From positions 2,889,001 through 2,953,000 of the forward strand of contig NZ_CP039249.1 of NCBI RefSeq assembly GCF_004795835.1: 64,000 bases of DNA, given 5' to 3'. The notes under the pieces were generated by a model. It was not told where the DNA came from. It ran no database searches and was given only the letters and a program-made list of their open reading frames with translations. Made by a program: the position numbers and the translations under genes. Each line of letters begins with the position of its first letter. Position 1 is the first letter of the stretch. Origin of the DNA: Sphingomonas sp. PAMC26645. Its GTDB lineage: Bacteria > Pseudomonadota > Alphaproteobacteria > Sphingomonadales > Sphingomonadaceae. Below, one piece after another: positions 18,607 to 27,770 of this stretch.

Positions 18607-19788
18607 ATGACCCTAGTCCCCGTCGCAGAAGCCCAGACCCGCCTCTTCGCCATGGCCCCCCGCGTCGGCCACGAGACCGTGACGCTACGCGAAGCCGCTG
18701 GCCGCTGGGCCGCCGAGAACATCCTCGCCCGCCGCACGCAGCCCGCCGCAGACCTGTCCGCGATGGACGGCTACGCGATCCGTTACGCCGACCTCCCCGG
18801 CCCCTGGACCGTCATTGGCGAAAGCGCCGCCGGCCGCCCCTTCGCAGGCCAGGTCGCCCCGGGCCAAGCCACCCGCATCTTCACCGGCGCCGCCATGCCC
18901 GAAGGCACCGACACCGTCATGGTCCAGGAAGAAGCCGAGCGTGACGGCGAAACCCTGATCCTAGCCGGCGAAGGCCCCCCGACGCTCGGCCGCAACACCC
19001 GCCGCAAGGGCCTGGATTTCTCCACCGGTACCCGCTTGATCGCTGCCGGCGACCGCCTCAGCCCCGCGCGCATCGCCGTCGCCGCAACCGGCGGCCACGG
19101 CAGCCTCACCGTCAACCGCCGCGTCCGCGTCGCCGTCGCAGCCACCGGCGACGAACTCGTCCCCCCCGGCTCGACTACCGACGGCGTCGCGCTTCCCGAA
19201 TCGAACGGCATCATGCTCGCCGCGATGCTCGCCGACATGCCGGTAGACATCATCGATCTCGGCATCCTCGCCGACAATCTCGAGATCCTCCGCGAAGCCT
19301 TCGCCAGCGTTCAGGCAGACCTGCTCGTCACCACCGGCGGGGCATCGGTTGGCGATCACGACCTAGTCCGCCCGGCGATCGAAGCCGCCGGCGGCACGAT
19401 CGACTTCTGGCGGATCGCGCTGCGCCCCGGCAAGCCGATGATGGCCGGCCGGATCGGCGACATGATGGTGCTCGGCCTCCCCGGCAACCCGGTCTCCGCG
19501 TTCGTTACCGCGACGTTGTTCGTCAAACCCGTCGTCGCGCACATGGCCGGCGCACGCGACCCGCTCCCCCAGTCGACGCACGCGCTGCTCGGCGAAGACC
19601 TCCCCGCCAACAACGCCCGCACCGACTATCTCCGCGCCGAACTCCGCGACGGCAAAGCCTATGCCTCCACGATCCAGGACAGCTCGATGCTGCTCACGCT
19701 CGCCCGCTCGACGTGCCTGATCGTCCGCCCCGGCAACGCACCCGTCGCAAAGACAGGCGAATCGGCGGAAATCCTCGTGATCGCGTGA
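18607..19788 (+). CDS. moeA: Molybdopterin molybdotransferase
   Basis: Inserts molybdate into adenylylated molybdopterin, last common step of Moco synthesis. 393 residues with the usual four domains. Motifs are LSAMDGYAIRYADLPG with the conserved Asp/Gly, FTGAAMPEGTDTVMVQE, the MoCF-like domain with LLVTTGGASVGDHDLV and ALRPGKPMMAGR, and MVLGLPGNPVSAFV. A C-terminal beta-barrel domain IV ends VAKTGESAEILVIA. A hairpin (CCTGC...GCAGG) precedes the ATG. lexA follows 68 bp downstream with its own promoter. Confidence 0.95.
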   Translation: MTLVPVAEAQTRLFAMAPRVGHETVTLREAAGRWAAENILARRTQPAADLSAMDGYAIRYADLPGPWTVIGESAAGRPFAGQVAPGQATRIFTGAAMPEGTDTVMVQEEAERDGETLILAGEGPPTLGRNTRRKGLDFSTGTRLIAAGDRLSPARIAVAATGGHGSLTVNRRVRVAVAATGDELVPPGSTTDGVALPESNGIMLAAMLADMPVDIIDLGILADNLEILREAFASVQADLLVTTGGASVGDHDLVRPAIEAAGGTIDFWRIALRPGKPMMAGRIGDMMVLGLPGNPVSAFVTATLFVKPVVAHMAGARDPLPQSTHALLGEDLPANNARTDYLRAELRDGKAYASTIQDSSMLLTLARSTCLIVRPGNAPVAKTGESAEILVIA

Positions 19789-19797
19789 AGCGAGCGC

Positions 19798-19840
19798 TTG
19801 ACGGCGTTAATTATGTTCCATAGAAGTTCCCAGTCTGTTC
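19798..19840 (+). promoter_or_regulatory. lexA promoter with three-half-site SOS operator
   Basis: TTGACG (19798-19803) and TAGAAG (19821-19826), 17 bases apart, form a credible sigma-70-type promoter. GTTC occurs at 19815-19818, 19826-19829 and 19837-19840; each neighbouring pair is separated by exactly 7 bases. GTTC-N7-GTTC is the known LexA box of alphaproteobacteria. The boxes overlap the -10, so LexA would repress its own gene. Confidence 0.85.
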
Positions 19841-19856
19841 CGGACGGAGAACCGCC

Positions 19857-20531
19857 ATGCTCACGCGCAAGCAGCACGAACTCGTCTGCTTCATCAACGA
19901 TCGCCTCAACGATACCGGCGTCTCGCCGTCGTTCGAGGAGATGAAGGACGCCCTCGACCTCAAGTCGAAGTCGGGCGTCCACCGTCTGATCAGCGCGCTC
20001 GAGGAGCGCAACTTCATCCGCCGCCTGCCAAACCGCGCGCGCGCGCTCGAAGTGCTGCGCATGCCCGAACGTGCGGAAAAAAAGACGCCGTCCAAGCCAT
20101 CGAACGTGAAGGCAGCCCCCGCCGCTGCAACGCCACAACCGGCCAACGACGTCATCGAGATCCCCTTGCATGGCCGCATCGCCGCCGGCGTCCCGATCGA
20201 GGCGTTCGAGGGCAGCACGATGCTAGCCGTCCCCGCCGCGCTGCTCGGCACCGGCGAACACTACGCACTCGAGGTTTCGGGCGACTCGATGGTCGAAGCC
20301 GGCATCCTCGACGGCGACTACGCCCTGATCCGCCGCACCGAAACTGCCCGCGACGGCGAGATCGTCGTAGCCCTGATCGAAGACAGCGAAGCCACTCTAA
20401 AATACTTCCGTCGCGAAGGCGCCATGGTCCGCCTCGACCCGGCAAACCGAGCCTACGACCCCCAACGCTACGCCCCCGCCCAAGTCCGCGTCCAAGGCAA
20501 ACTCTCCGGCATCCTCCGCCGCTACGACTGA
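19857..20531 (+). CDS. lexA: SOS-response transcriptional repressor LexA
   Basis: 224 residues. An N-terminal winged-helix DNA-binding domain starts [17 protein letters not shown] and has the recognition region [21 protein letters not shown] flexible linker rich in Ala/Pro (residues 80-105) follows. The C-terminal S24 peptidase domain has the Ala-Gly cleavage site in [13 protein letters not shown], the catalytic Ser in [16 protein letters not shown] and the catalytic Lys in [11 protein letters not shown]. RecA-stimulated self-cleavage derepresses the SOS regulon. Autoregulated through the upstream triple half-site operator. Confidence 0.97.
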   Translation: MLTRKQHELVCFINDRLNDTGVSPSFEEMKDALDLKSKSGVHRLISALEERNFIRRLPNRARALEVLRMPERAEKKTPSKPSNVKAAPAAATPQPANDVIEIPLHGRIAAGVPIEAFEGSTMLAVPAALLGTGEHYALEVSGDSMVEAGILDGDYALIRRTETARDGEIVVALIEDSEATLKYFRREGAMVRLDPANRAYDPQRYAPAQVRVQGKLSGILRRYD

Positions 20532-20540
20532 ACTGCCTGG

Positions 20541-20571
20541 ACCGGCCTCCGTCATCACGACGCAGGCCGGT
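20541..20571 (+). terminator. Candidate hairpin terminator of lexA
   Basis: ACCGGCCT at 20541-20548 pairs with AGGCCGGT at 20564-20571 across a 15-base loop, starting 9 bp after the lexA stop and followed by a weak T-rich stretch (TTCGGTTTC). Confidence 0.5.
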
Positions 20572-20678
20572 TTCGGTTTCTGGTTGCTCGGGAAAAGCGA
20601 CAGCCTAGCCTTAAGCCAAGTCGCTTCTCCGGCCGACAACAGCGGCCGGATCTCTTGGGCAAGTTAAGCGAGATGTAC

Positions 20679-20717
20679 TGGGCGTGTCGAAAAGCGGCTA
20701 GTTTTTCGACACGCCCA
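20679..20717. repeat. Perfect 15-bp inverted repeat with 9-base loop
   Basis: TGGGCGTGTCGAAAA at 20679-20693 is exactly complementary to 20703-20717. The T-run in the right arm gives terminator character on either strand. It is part of a non-coding stretch 20532-21191 in which I find no gene. Confidence 0.75.
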
Positions 20718-20853
20718 ACCAGCCCCCAAGCGTCCGGAAGCCCCTCTCACGCTCTGATGCATAGTCGCGTTCTCGACTCGAATGCCCAATCTCTGCGTCT
20801 CTGCGCCTCTGCGCGAACATCTCGTCCTCAATCTTCAGCGCGGCCGAAGAATT

Positions 20854-20990
20854 GGTTTACGTGGAGACGCGGAGGGGTTGCGCTTAGGGAAAACGAAGCA
20901 CCTCCAAACGTCTTCGGAAGGAAGACTAAACAGTCCCCAGCCCGAGCCACCCCGTCATACAACAACCTTCTCCGCGTCTCCGCGTGAACC
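20854..20990. repeat. Large inverted repeat, family H copy 1
   Basis: GGTTTACGTGGAGACGCGGA at the left end returns in reverse complement as TCCGCGTCTCCGCGTGAACC at the right end, with about 80 bases between. The arms resemble the 'GCGGAGACGCGGAG' repeats seen between genes in many genomes. No coding potential seen in the centre. Confidence 0.65.
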
Positions 20991-21030
20991 AGTTCGTCTT
21001 GCTGTGACCGCACGGGAAGACGAAAGATTT

Positions 21031-21188
21031 TGTTCAGGCGAAGGCGCAAAGGCGCGAAGATATGGTGCCTGGATCAGCGCTTACCGGCTTTCGCTGGCGG
21101 CAAAAAACTGACGTCGGCTTATCGTTCATGGAGGTGTAAGGCCTCCCAAGCCGCATCACCTTCGCGCCTTTGCGCCTTCGCGTGAACA
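21031..21188. repeat. Large inverted repeat, family H copy 2
   Basis: TGTTCAGGCGAAGGCGCAAA (continuing GGCGCGAAGATATGGTG) at the left pairs with CATCACCTTCGCGCCTTTGC (continuing GCCTTCGCGTGAACA) at the right; about 85 bases lie between. The outer arm matches family H copy 1 in style (GTTC-ACGCG...). It abuts the comEC stop and may fold into the 3' end of that transcript. Confidence 0.7.
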
Positions 21189-21191
21189 GTT

Positions 21192-23432
21192 CTATTTTTG
21201 ACGGCCTTGGCCGGCGCGAAACGCCGATACAGTACCGTGAAACCGATCATGGCGCGGCCTAAACGAGGACGCGGTGCGTTCGAGGAGAGGCGGATCGCGC
21301 CAGGGGTGACGATCGCCTGCGTTCAGGATGGTCACGACTGTCCCGCTCCCCAAGGTCAGCGCGACGCCGCCCGTACGCCGAAGGACACGACGATCCAGTT
21401 TCAGCCACCGCGGTACACACCGTTTCGGCAGACCGCGTTCGCTGACGACGACATCGGCGCCGTGACAGGCGGCGATGAACTCAGCAATCGGAACCATATA
21501 GGCGCTGCGGGTCGCGAGGATGCGCCACGTCCGTCCCCGTGCGGCGATATCGGTGACGCACAGATCGCGACTGCACCGCGCATCGGGTTGGTCCGCCAGC
21601 AGCAGCGGCTCGCCATCCACCCCGCCATTCTCGGCCAGCATGTCGCGCGTGTAGTCGCCCGCTCGGTCGCGCAGCATCGCGAGCCCCGCCGCGGTTCGTA
21701 CCGCAACGTGGCGCCCGTCTCCCGTCACCAGAACGTCAGGCGCTGGCGTGGTCAGCGCCCAGACCGCGCCGGCTGCTAGCGGCATCAGCCCGAGGCGTCG
21801 CCACCGCGTCCGCCAGAGCGCAATCCAAATCCCCCCGACGATCATCAGCGCGAACGCCGCCGTCGGCATCGCGGGCAACGACCGCACCGAACCTGGTGCG
21901 CTGGCAACACCGTGTGCCAGCCACAGCAGCGCATCGAGCGATCGCTGCACCAGCCACCATATCGGCGCCCCGAGCCCGGCCGCATCGAGCAGCAACGCCA
22001 AAGCTTCCAGCGGCATAACGACGAAGGTCGTCAAGGGAATGGCGACGATGTTGGCGAACGCGCCGTAGAGCCCGGCCTTGTGGAAATGATAGACCGCGAT
22101 CGGCATGAGCGCGAACTCGACGAGCAGGCCGGTTAGCAACAGCGATGCTACCCCACGAGCGAGACGGCGCGGTCGGCCCTCCTCGTGTGGCCCGAAGAAT
22201 ACGCGAATCGCTGGATGTTCGTGCAGCGCCATGATTGCGGTGATTGCCGCAAACGAAAGCTGGAAGCTCGGTCCCGCCGCCGATTCGGGCAGCACGAGCA
22301 TGACGCACGCCGCCCCCGCCGCGACGAGGCGCAAGGTCATCGCCTCACGCCCCATTGCGAGCGCCGCCAGCACAAGCAATGCCGCCACGCACGACCGGAT
22401 CGTCGGGACCTGGCTACCGGTCAACAACGTATAGCCGATCGCTGCCGCCGCTCCCGCCAACGCAGCGATCAAAGGCAAGCGCGCATGTAGCGCCAACCAC
22501 GGGCTCAGCGCCAGCAGCCGCAGCACGATCAACATCGTCGCCGCCACCGCCGCGGTGATGTGCAATCCGCTCACCGACAGCAGATGCGCGAGTCCGGCGC
22601 GGCGCATCGCTTCCGAATCCTCCTCGCTGATCGCACCGACGTCGCCGGTTGCGAGCGCTGCAGCGATACCGCCTGCGCTGCCGTCCAGTCGCGACACAAT
22701 ATGGTGCGACAACGCGACACGGATACCGGCTCCCGATTCGCTTCGCGTCGTCACGACTATTGGTGCGAAGCCCCGCCCCGTCGCACCGATCTCGCCGAAC
22801 CACGCGACCCGGGCGAAGTCGTAGGCGCCGGGCACCGCAGGCAGTGGCGGCGGCATCAGCCGGGCTCGCAGATGCACGACCGCCCCAGGCCCCAACAGCT
22901 TAGGCGCATCCGCCTCCGCCAGATTGACGCGGACGCGGTATGGCAGGGCAACCGGTTGCCCGTCGGTCTCCGCGCCTTTCCCGATCGGCAGCAGCGTCAG
23001 CCGGACCAGCTTCCGCGCGACCAGCGGTTCGATCGCCTCCACCTTGGCCGAGAAACTCGCGATCGTCGGGCCGCCCAACACCGGCCGCGCTACCGACTCC
23101 GAGCGCGCCCAGATCAGCCCAAGCCCCAACGCCGTCGTCAGCAACCCGATCGCCAGCGACCGCGCCGCGCGGCCGCCCTGCCCCACTGCGAGGCACCCCA
23201 ACCCGCTCGCCACCAACAGCAGCATCGCCACGGACCACGCCGCCGGGTCCGGCAACGCGAACCACAACGCGATCCCGCCACCCAGCATCACCGGCAGCCA
23301 CAACACCAGCTGGTCGCGCTCCACCTCGAGCCAGCGTTCCACGGCAAGCCCGACGACAGCCCCCCATCGCGGCACGCCCATTTGTCGCCGCCAAGGACGC
23401 ATGCTAGGGGCGGCGACGGCTGTCATGGCCAT
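21192..23432 (-). CDS. comEC: ComEC/Rec2-type competence membrane protein
   Basis: 746 residues. Imports single-stranded DNA across the inner membrane in transformable bacteria. The N-terminal TM pair and OB-like DUF4131 domain (about 45-200) precede the Competence core with [49 protein letters not shown] and [21 protein letters not shown], about ten TM helices. The C-terminal ~190 residues sit where a metallo-beta-lactamase domain is often found, but I see no HxHxDH motif. GGAG lies 5 bases before the ATG. Divergent from gltX with only 39 bp between starts. Confidence 0.92.
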   Translation of the reverse strand: MAMTAVAAPSMRPWRRQMGVPRWGAVVGLAVERWLEVERDQLVLWLPVMLGGGIALWFALPDPAAWSVAMLLLVASGLGCLAVGQGGRAARSLAIGLLTTALGLGLIWARSESVARPVLGGPTIASFSAKVEAIEPLVARKLVRLTLLPIGKGAETDGQPVALPYRVRVNLAEADAPKLLGPGAVVHLRARLMPPPLPAVPGAYDFARVAWFGEIGATGRGFAPIVVTTRSESGAGIRVALSHHIVSRLDGSAGGIAAALATGDVGAISEEDSEAMRRAGLAHLLSVSGLHITAAVAATMLIVLRLLALSPWLALHARLPLIAALAGAAAAIGYTLLTGSQVPTIRSCVAALLVLAALAMGREAMTLRLVAAGAACVMLVLPESAAGPSFQLSFAAITAIMALHEHPAIRVFFGPHEEGRPRRLARGVASLLLTGLLVEFALMPIAVYHFHKAGLYGAFANIVAIPLTTFVVMPLEALALLLDAAGLGAPIWWLVQRSLDALLWLAHGVASAPGSVRSLPAMPTAAFALMIVGGIWIALWRTRWRRLGLMPLAAGAVWALTTPAPDVLVTGDGRHVAVRTAAGLAMLRDRAGDYTRDMLAENGGVDGEPLLLADQPDARCSRDLCVTDIAARGRTWRILATRSAYMVPIAEFIAACHGADVVVSERGLPKRCVPRWLKLDRRVLRRTGGVALTLGSGTVVTILNAGDRHPWRDPPLLERTASSFRPRHDRFHGTVSAFRAGQGRQK

Positions 23433-23471
23433 CGTTTCTCCATCGTTTCATCAGTCTGGGAGCACCCGCGG

Positions 23472-24902
23472 TTGGGCGCAATATCTGATACGGGCACCGC
23501 CGCTTCGGCCGCACCCGTGGTTACCCGTTTCGCTCCGTCGCCGACGGGGTTCCTGCATCTCGGCGGCGCGCGCACCGCGCTGTTCAACTGGCTGTTCGCC
23601 AAGGCGAACGGGGGTAAATTCCTGCTGCGGATCGAGGATACCGACCGGGTCCGCTCGACCCAGCCGGCGATCGACGCGATCATCGACGGCATGCGCTGGC
23701 TCGGGCTCGACTGGGACGGCGACGTCGTCATGCAGTTCGCGGGCGCCGAGCGTCACGCGCAGGTCGCCCACGAGATGGTCGCGAACGGCCACGCCTATCG
23801 CTGCTACATGACCAACGACGAGATTGCGGCGATGCGCGCCGAGGCACAGGCCGCGAAGAAGCCGCTCCGCATCCGCAGCCCCTGGCGCGATCGCCCCGAG
23901 AGCGAAGCGCCGAACCTTCCCCACGTCGTCCGCCTGCGCGCGCCGCAGGAAGGCGCCGTCACGATCGAGGACCGCGTGCAAGGTGCGGTCACGGTCAAGA
24001 ACGAAGAGATCGACGACCTCGTCCTGCTGCGCTCGGACGGCACGCCGACCTACATGCTCGCGGTTGTCGTCGACGATCACGACATGGGTGTGACGCACGT
24101 CATCCGCGGCGACGATCACCTCAACAACGCGTTCCGCCAGTTGCCTATCTACCGCGCGATGGGCTGGCCTGAGCCGATCTACGCGCACATCCCGCTGATC
24201 CACGGCCCCGATGGCGCCAAGTTGTCGAAGCGTCACGGCGCGGTCGGCATCGAAGCGTATCGCGACGAGATGGGCATCCTTCCCGAGGCGTTCGACAATT
24301 ACCTGCTCCGGCTCGGCTGGGGTCACGGCGACGACGAGATCATCAGCCGCGAGCAGGCGGTCGAATGGTTCGACCTGTCGGGCGTCGGCAAGTCGCCGTC
24401 GCGCTTCGACCTGAAGAAACTCGAAAACCTCAACGGGCATTATATCCGTGAGGCCGACGATGCACGGCTGGCTCAACTTGCCGCCGACCGGCTCGGTCAC
24501 GACCTGCCGAGCGGCGGACTCGATCTTCTGACCCGCGCGATGCCCGTCCTGAAGCCGCGTGCCGCAAACCTGAACGAGCTGGCCGAAGGATCGAATTTCC
24601 TGTTCAGCCAGCGTCCTTTGGCGATGGATGACGCCGCGGCGAGCCTTTTACAGGGTGAAGCGAGTGCGATTTTGGTCAATGTCCATGCCGAACTTGACGC
24701 GCTCGCCACGTGGGATACGGAAGCGCTCGAAGGCGCGGTACGGCGCGTGGCCGAAGCGCGGGGCGTCAAGCTCGGCCAGGTCGCACAGCCGCTTCGCGCC
24801 GCGCTGACGGGACGCAAGACGTCGCCGGGGATCTTCGATGTGCTCGACCTGCTCGGGCGCGACGAGAGCCTGGGACGGATCGCCGACCGGATGGCTAGCT
24901 GA
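23472..24902 (+). CDS. gltX: Glutamate--tRNA ligase
   Basis: Class I aminoacyl-tRNA synthetase charging tRNA-Glu (in many alphaproteobacteria a paralogue also mis-charges tRNA-Gln). About 476 residues. The HIGH-like motif is in [18 protein letters not shown], and the KMSKS-like motif is KLSKRHG in [20 protein letters not shown]. The C-terminal anticodon-binding domain ends [16 protein letters not shown]. The start is unusual: no ATG precedes the signature. TTG 23472 has GGGAG nine bases upstream and gives [12 protein letters not shown] before the core; GTG 23517 is the alternative. gltA follows 25 bp later. Confidence 0.93.
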   Translation: MGAISDTGTAASAAPVVTRFAPSPTGFLHLGGARTALFNWLFAKANGGKFLLRIEDTDRVRSTQPAIDAIIDGMRWLGLDWDGDVVMQFAGAERHAQVAHEMVANGHAYRCYMTNDEIAAMRAEAQAAKKPLRIRSPWRDRPESEAPNLPHVVRLRAPQEGAVTIEDRVQGAVTVKNEEIDDLVLLRSDGTPTYMLAVVVDDHDMGVTHVIRGDDHLNNAFRQLPIYRAMGWPEPIYAHIPLIHGPDGAKLSKRHGAVGIEAYRDEMGILPEAFDNYLLRLGWGHGDDEIISREQAVEWFDLSGVGKSPSRFDLKKLENLNGHYIREADDARLAQLAADRLGHDLPSGGLDLLTRAMPVLKPRAANLNELAEGSNFLFSQRPLAMDDAAASLLQGEASAILVNVHAELDALATWDTEALEGAVRRVAEARGVKLGQVAQPLRAALTGRKTSPGIFDVLDLLGRDESLGRIADRMAS

Positions 24903-24927
24903 TAAGATTTCGAGGAAGGATACAAGC

Positions 24928-26211
24928 ATGAGCGAGACCGCAACCCTCAAGGTCGACGGCAAGGATTTCGAGTATCCGGTGATGTCCGGTACGGTCGGAC
25001 CCGATGTCATCGATATCCGCAAGCTGTACGCGCAGACGGACAATTTCACCTATGATCCGGGCTTCACTTCGACGGCGTCGTGCCAGTCGAAGCTGACCTA
25101 TATCGATGGTGACGCGGGCACGCTGCTGCACCGCGGCTACACGATCGGCGAGTTGGCCGAGCAGTCGAACTTCATGGAGGTCGCGTACCTCCTGCTCAAC
25201 GGCGAACTGCCGAGCGAAGACGAGCTGGCGAACTTCTCGACCACGATCACGCGCCACACGATGGTACACGAGCAGCTTGCGCAGTTCTTCCGTGGCTTCC
25301 GCCGCGACGCACATCCGATGGCGATCCTGTGCGGTGTCGTCGGCGCGCTGTCGGCCTTCTATCACGATTCGACCGACATCCACGATCCGGCGCAGCGCGT
25401 CATCGCGTCGCACCGCCTGATCGCCAAGATGCCGACGATCGCCGCGATGGCGTACAAGTACAGCGTCGGCCAGCCGTTCGTCTATCCGGACAACACGCTG
25501 AGCTACACCGGCAATTTCCTGAAGATGACGTTCGGCGTCCCCGCTGAGAAGTACGTCGTGAACCCGATCGTCGAAAAGGCGATGGACCGCATCTTCATCC
25601 TCCACGCCGATCACGAGCAGAACGCGTCGACCTCGACTGTCCGTCTCGCCGGCTCGTCGGGCGCCAACCCGTTCGCGTGCATCGCCGCCGGCATCGCCTG
25701 CCTGTGGGGCCCCGCGCATGGCGGTGCGAACGAAGCCGCGCTCAACATGCTGCATGAGATCGGCACCGTCGACCGCATCCCCGAGTACATCGCCCGCGCC
25801 AAGGACAAGAACGATCCGTTCCGCCTGATGGGCTTCGGTCACCGCGTCTACAAGAACTACGATCCGCGCGCGGCCGTCATGCAGACGACCGTCAAGGAAG
25901 TGCTCGGCGAACTGGGCGTCACCGACCCCGTGTTCGACGTCGCGATCGAGCTCGAGCGTCTGGCGCTCAGCGATCCGTACTTCATCGAGAAGAAGCTGTT
26001 CCCGAACGTCGATTTCTACTCGGGCGTGATCCTGTCGGCGATCGGCTTCCCGACCTCGATGTTCACCGTCCTCTTCGCGCTCGCCCGCACCGTCGGCTGG
26101 GTCGCGCAGTGGAACGAGATGATCACCGATCCCGACCAGAAGATCGGCCGTCCGCGCCAGCTCTACAGCGGCCCGACCGCGCGTGACTACGTCCCGATGG
26201 CGTCACGCTGA
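24928..26211 (+). CDS. gltA: Citrate synthase
   Basis: Condenses oxaloacetate and acetyl-CoA to citrate at TCA-cycle entry. 427 residues, the hexameric type II size. An N-terminal domain begins [20 protein letters not shown]. Catalytic residues lie in the conserved blocks [20 protein letters not shown] (His) and [15 protein letters not shown] (His and Asp neighbourhood); RPRQLYSGP is near the C-terminus. GAGGAAGGA precedes the ATG. A single TGATG overlap joins it to the small membrane gene behind it. Confidence 0.97.
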   Translation: MSETATLKVDGKDFEYPVMSGTVGPDVIDIRKLYAQTDNFTYDPGFTSTASCQSKLTYIDGDAGTLLHRGYTIGELAEQSNFMEVAYLLLNGELPSEDELANFSTTITRHTMVHEQLAQFFRGFRRDAHPMAILCGVVGALSAFYHDSTDIHDPAQRVIASHRLIAKMPTIAAMAYKYSVGQPFVYPDNTLSYTGNFLKMTFGVPAEKYVVNPIVEKAMDRIFILHADHEQNASTSTVRLAGSSGANPFACIAAGIACLWGPAHGGANEAALNMLHEIGTVDRIPEYIARAKDKNDPFRLMGFGHRVYKNYDPRAAVMQTTVKEVLGELGVTDPVFDVAIELERLALSDPYFIEKKLFPNVDFYSGVILSAIGFPTSMFTVLFALARTVGWVAQWNEMITDPDQKIGRPRQLYSGPTARDYVPMASR

Positions 26212-26414
26212 TGAAGACGCTCCGGCCGATCCTGATGGTCGTCGGCGTGCTCTGCGCGCTGATGGGTTTGCTCTGGATCGGTCAGGGGCTCGGGTACGTC
26301 CACTGGCCGCAGTCGAGCTTCATGCTCGACCAGCGGCCATGGGCGGATCGCGGCGCATTCCTTGCCGCGTTCGGCCTCGCGTTGATATTAGTGGCGCGCC
26401 GGATCCGCCGGTAA
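26211..26414 (+). CDS. 67-residue two-TM membrane protein of unknown function
   Basis: Starts within the gltA stop (TGATG), so it is translated with citrate synthase. Two hydrophobic helices (ILMVVGVLCALMGLLWIGQG and AFLAAFGLALILV) are separated by a polar loop with a Trp/Pro motif (YVHWPQSSFMLDQRPWADR), ending RRIRR. Small proteins of this layout follow gltA or stand alone in sphingomonads (recollection). No function known. Its 3' end overlaps the convergent sensor-like gene by 27 bp. Confidence 0.75.
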   Translation: MKTLRPILMVVGVLCALMGLLWIGQGLGYVHWPQSSFMLDQRPWADRGAFLAAFGLALILVARRIRR

Positions 26415-27770
26415 CGTCAGCACGAACCGCGCGCCTTCGCCGGGCGCGCTCTCGACCGTGAGATTCCCCTGCATCGCCCGCGCGAGACGCCGTGCGATAT
26501 ACAGGCCGAGCCCGTTACCGCCGGCCTCCGACGGATCGACCCGCTCGAACTTCTCGAAAATCCGCACCTGATCCTCGGGCGCGACTCCCTTGCCCTTATC
26601 CGCGACCGCGACGACCGCATGGGTCTGCGTGCGCGTCACCGTGACGATCACCTGCGCACCGCGTGGCGAGTAACGCACCGCGTTGCCGACCAGATTGACC
26701 AGAACCTGTAACACGCGGCGGAAATCGCCGAGCGCCGGAACACGCACGTCCAGCGCCGGGCGCGTGATCGTGACGCCTGCGTTCGCCGCGCGCACCGACA
26801 ACAGCCCGGCCGCCCGTCGCGCCACATCGGCAAGGTCGATCGGCTCGGGCAACAGCGCAAAATCTGGCCGCTCGACCGCCTGGAGATCGACGAGGTCATC
26901 GACCAGTTCGAGCAGATGCCGTCCGGCGCTGGCGATATCCGCGGCGTAATCCGCGTAATCGCCCTGCACCGGGCCATCCGCCTGCGCATTGATGCTGTCT
27001 GCGTTGGCGACAATACGCGCGAGCGGAACCCGCAACGCCTTGTCGAGTCCGCTCGTAAAGGTCGGCGACAGTGTATCGGCCGAGGCAGCAGGGGACGGCG
27101 CGTCTTCGACCACCATGCGTGCAGCGCCAACGAACCCGGCAAAGTCGCCCGCCGCATCGTGTCGAACATTGGCCGTCAACGTCACCGCGCGTCCGGAACT
27201 CCGCAGCCGCGCGGGCTGCGCCGTCATCGGGCGTCGCCGGGCGAGAGAATCGAGGATCGGCAAAGCCCCATCCGTACCGGCATCCAGCGAAAACATCGCC
27301 GTCAGCGGTTGGCCGAGCAGCGCGAGGGCGTCGAACCCGTGCTTCGGCCCTGCATCGAGCGTGACAAACGTCAGCCGCAGCGCGGAATCCGTCTCCCACC
27401 GCCAATCCGTATCGCTGCCGTGGAAATCGTCCTGCGTATCCGGCGACGGTCGGGCCGGCCGCCAAGCCGCGATCTCGCGCCAGCCGCTCACCGTCAGCCG
27501 TACGTTCTCACCATCCGGTTGAGCCCGCACCCAGAGGTCCACATCCGTTTCGTCGTCCGCGACGACCACGCCGCGCGACACGACGATCCCCAGCCGACGC
27601 GCCAACCGGGCGATCGTCGCAAGCTGCGGCACCGCGAGTGGCGCACCGCGCATCCCGCCCGCCCGCTGGTTGAGCGCAACCAGCGCCGGGTCCGCAAACG
27701 ACAGCGAACCGTCGGGCGCCACGATCGCGTGCGCAATCGGACTTTCGATCGAAGGGTCGAACACGCTCAT
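26388..27770 (-). CDS. Histidine-kinase-like sensor protein lacking the phospho-acceptor His
   Basis: 460 residues, no TM segments. The N-terminal ~270 residues hold one or two PAS-like regions (HAIVAPDGSLSFADPALVAL). The DHp position reads FTSGLDKALRVPLARIVANA: compared with the usual SHELRTPL the His is Lys. The second DHp helix is normal (GRHLLELVDDLVDLQAVE). The ATPase domain looks intact: N box NLVGNAVRYSP, G1 DKGKGVAPE, F box FEKFERV, G2 GNGLGLYIARRLA. Its ATG overlaps the stop of the DUF2336 gene (ATGA). ATP binding is likely; classical autophosphorylation is not. A DivL-like non-canonical signalling role is possible. No response regulator is adjacent. Confidence 0.85.
   Translation of the reverse strand: MSVFDPSIESPIAHAIVAPDGSLSFADPALVALNQRAGGMRGAPLAVPQLATIARLARRLGIVVSRGVVVADDETDVDLWVRAQPDGENVRLTVSGWREIAAWRPARPSPDTQDDFHGSDTDWRWETDSALRLTFVTLDAGPKHGFDALALLGQPLTAMFSLDAGTDGALPILDSLARRRPMTAQPARLRSSGRAVTLTANVRHDAAGDFAGFVGAARMVVEDAPSPAASADTLSPTFTSGLDKALRVPLARIVANADSINAQADGPVQGDYADYAADIASAGRHLLELVDDLVDLQAVERPDFALLPEPIDLADVARRAAGLLSVRAANAGVTITRPALDVRVPALGDFRRVLQVLVNLVGNAVRYSPRGAQVIVTVTRTQTHAVVAVADKGKGVAPEDQVRIFEKFERVDPSEAGGNGLGLYIARRLARAMQGNLTVESAPGEGARFVLTLPADPARH

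Noticed and set aside
20679..21188. Possible CRISPR array or integron-like site
   Set aside because: The repeats are inverted, of different lengths and irregularly spaced; there are no uniform spacers and no cas genes.
22560..23471. Long N-terminal extension of gltX opposite comEC
   Set aside because: The extension is antisense to comEC and has no protein-like motifs; the GltX signature begins right after 23517.
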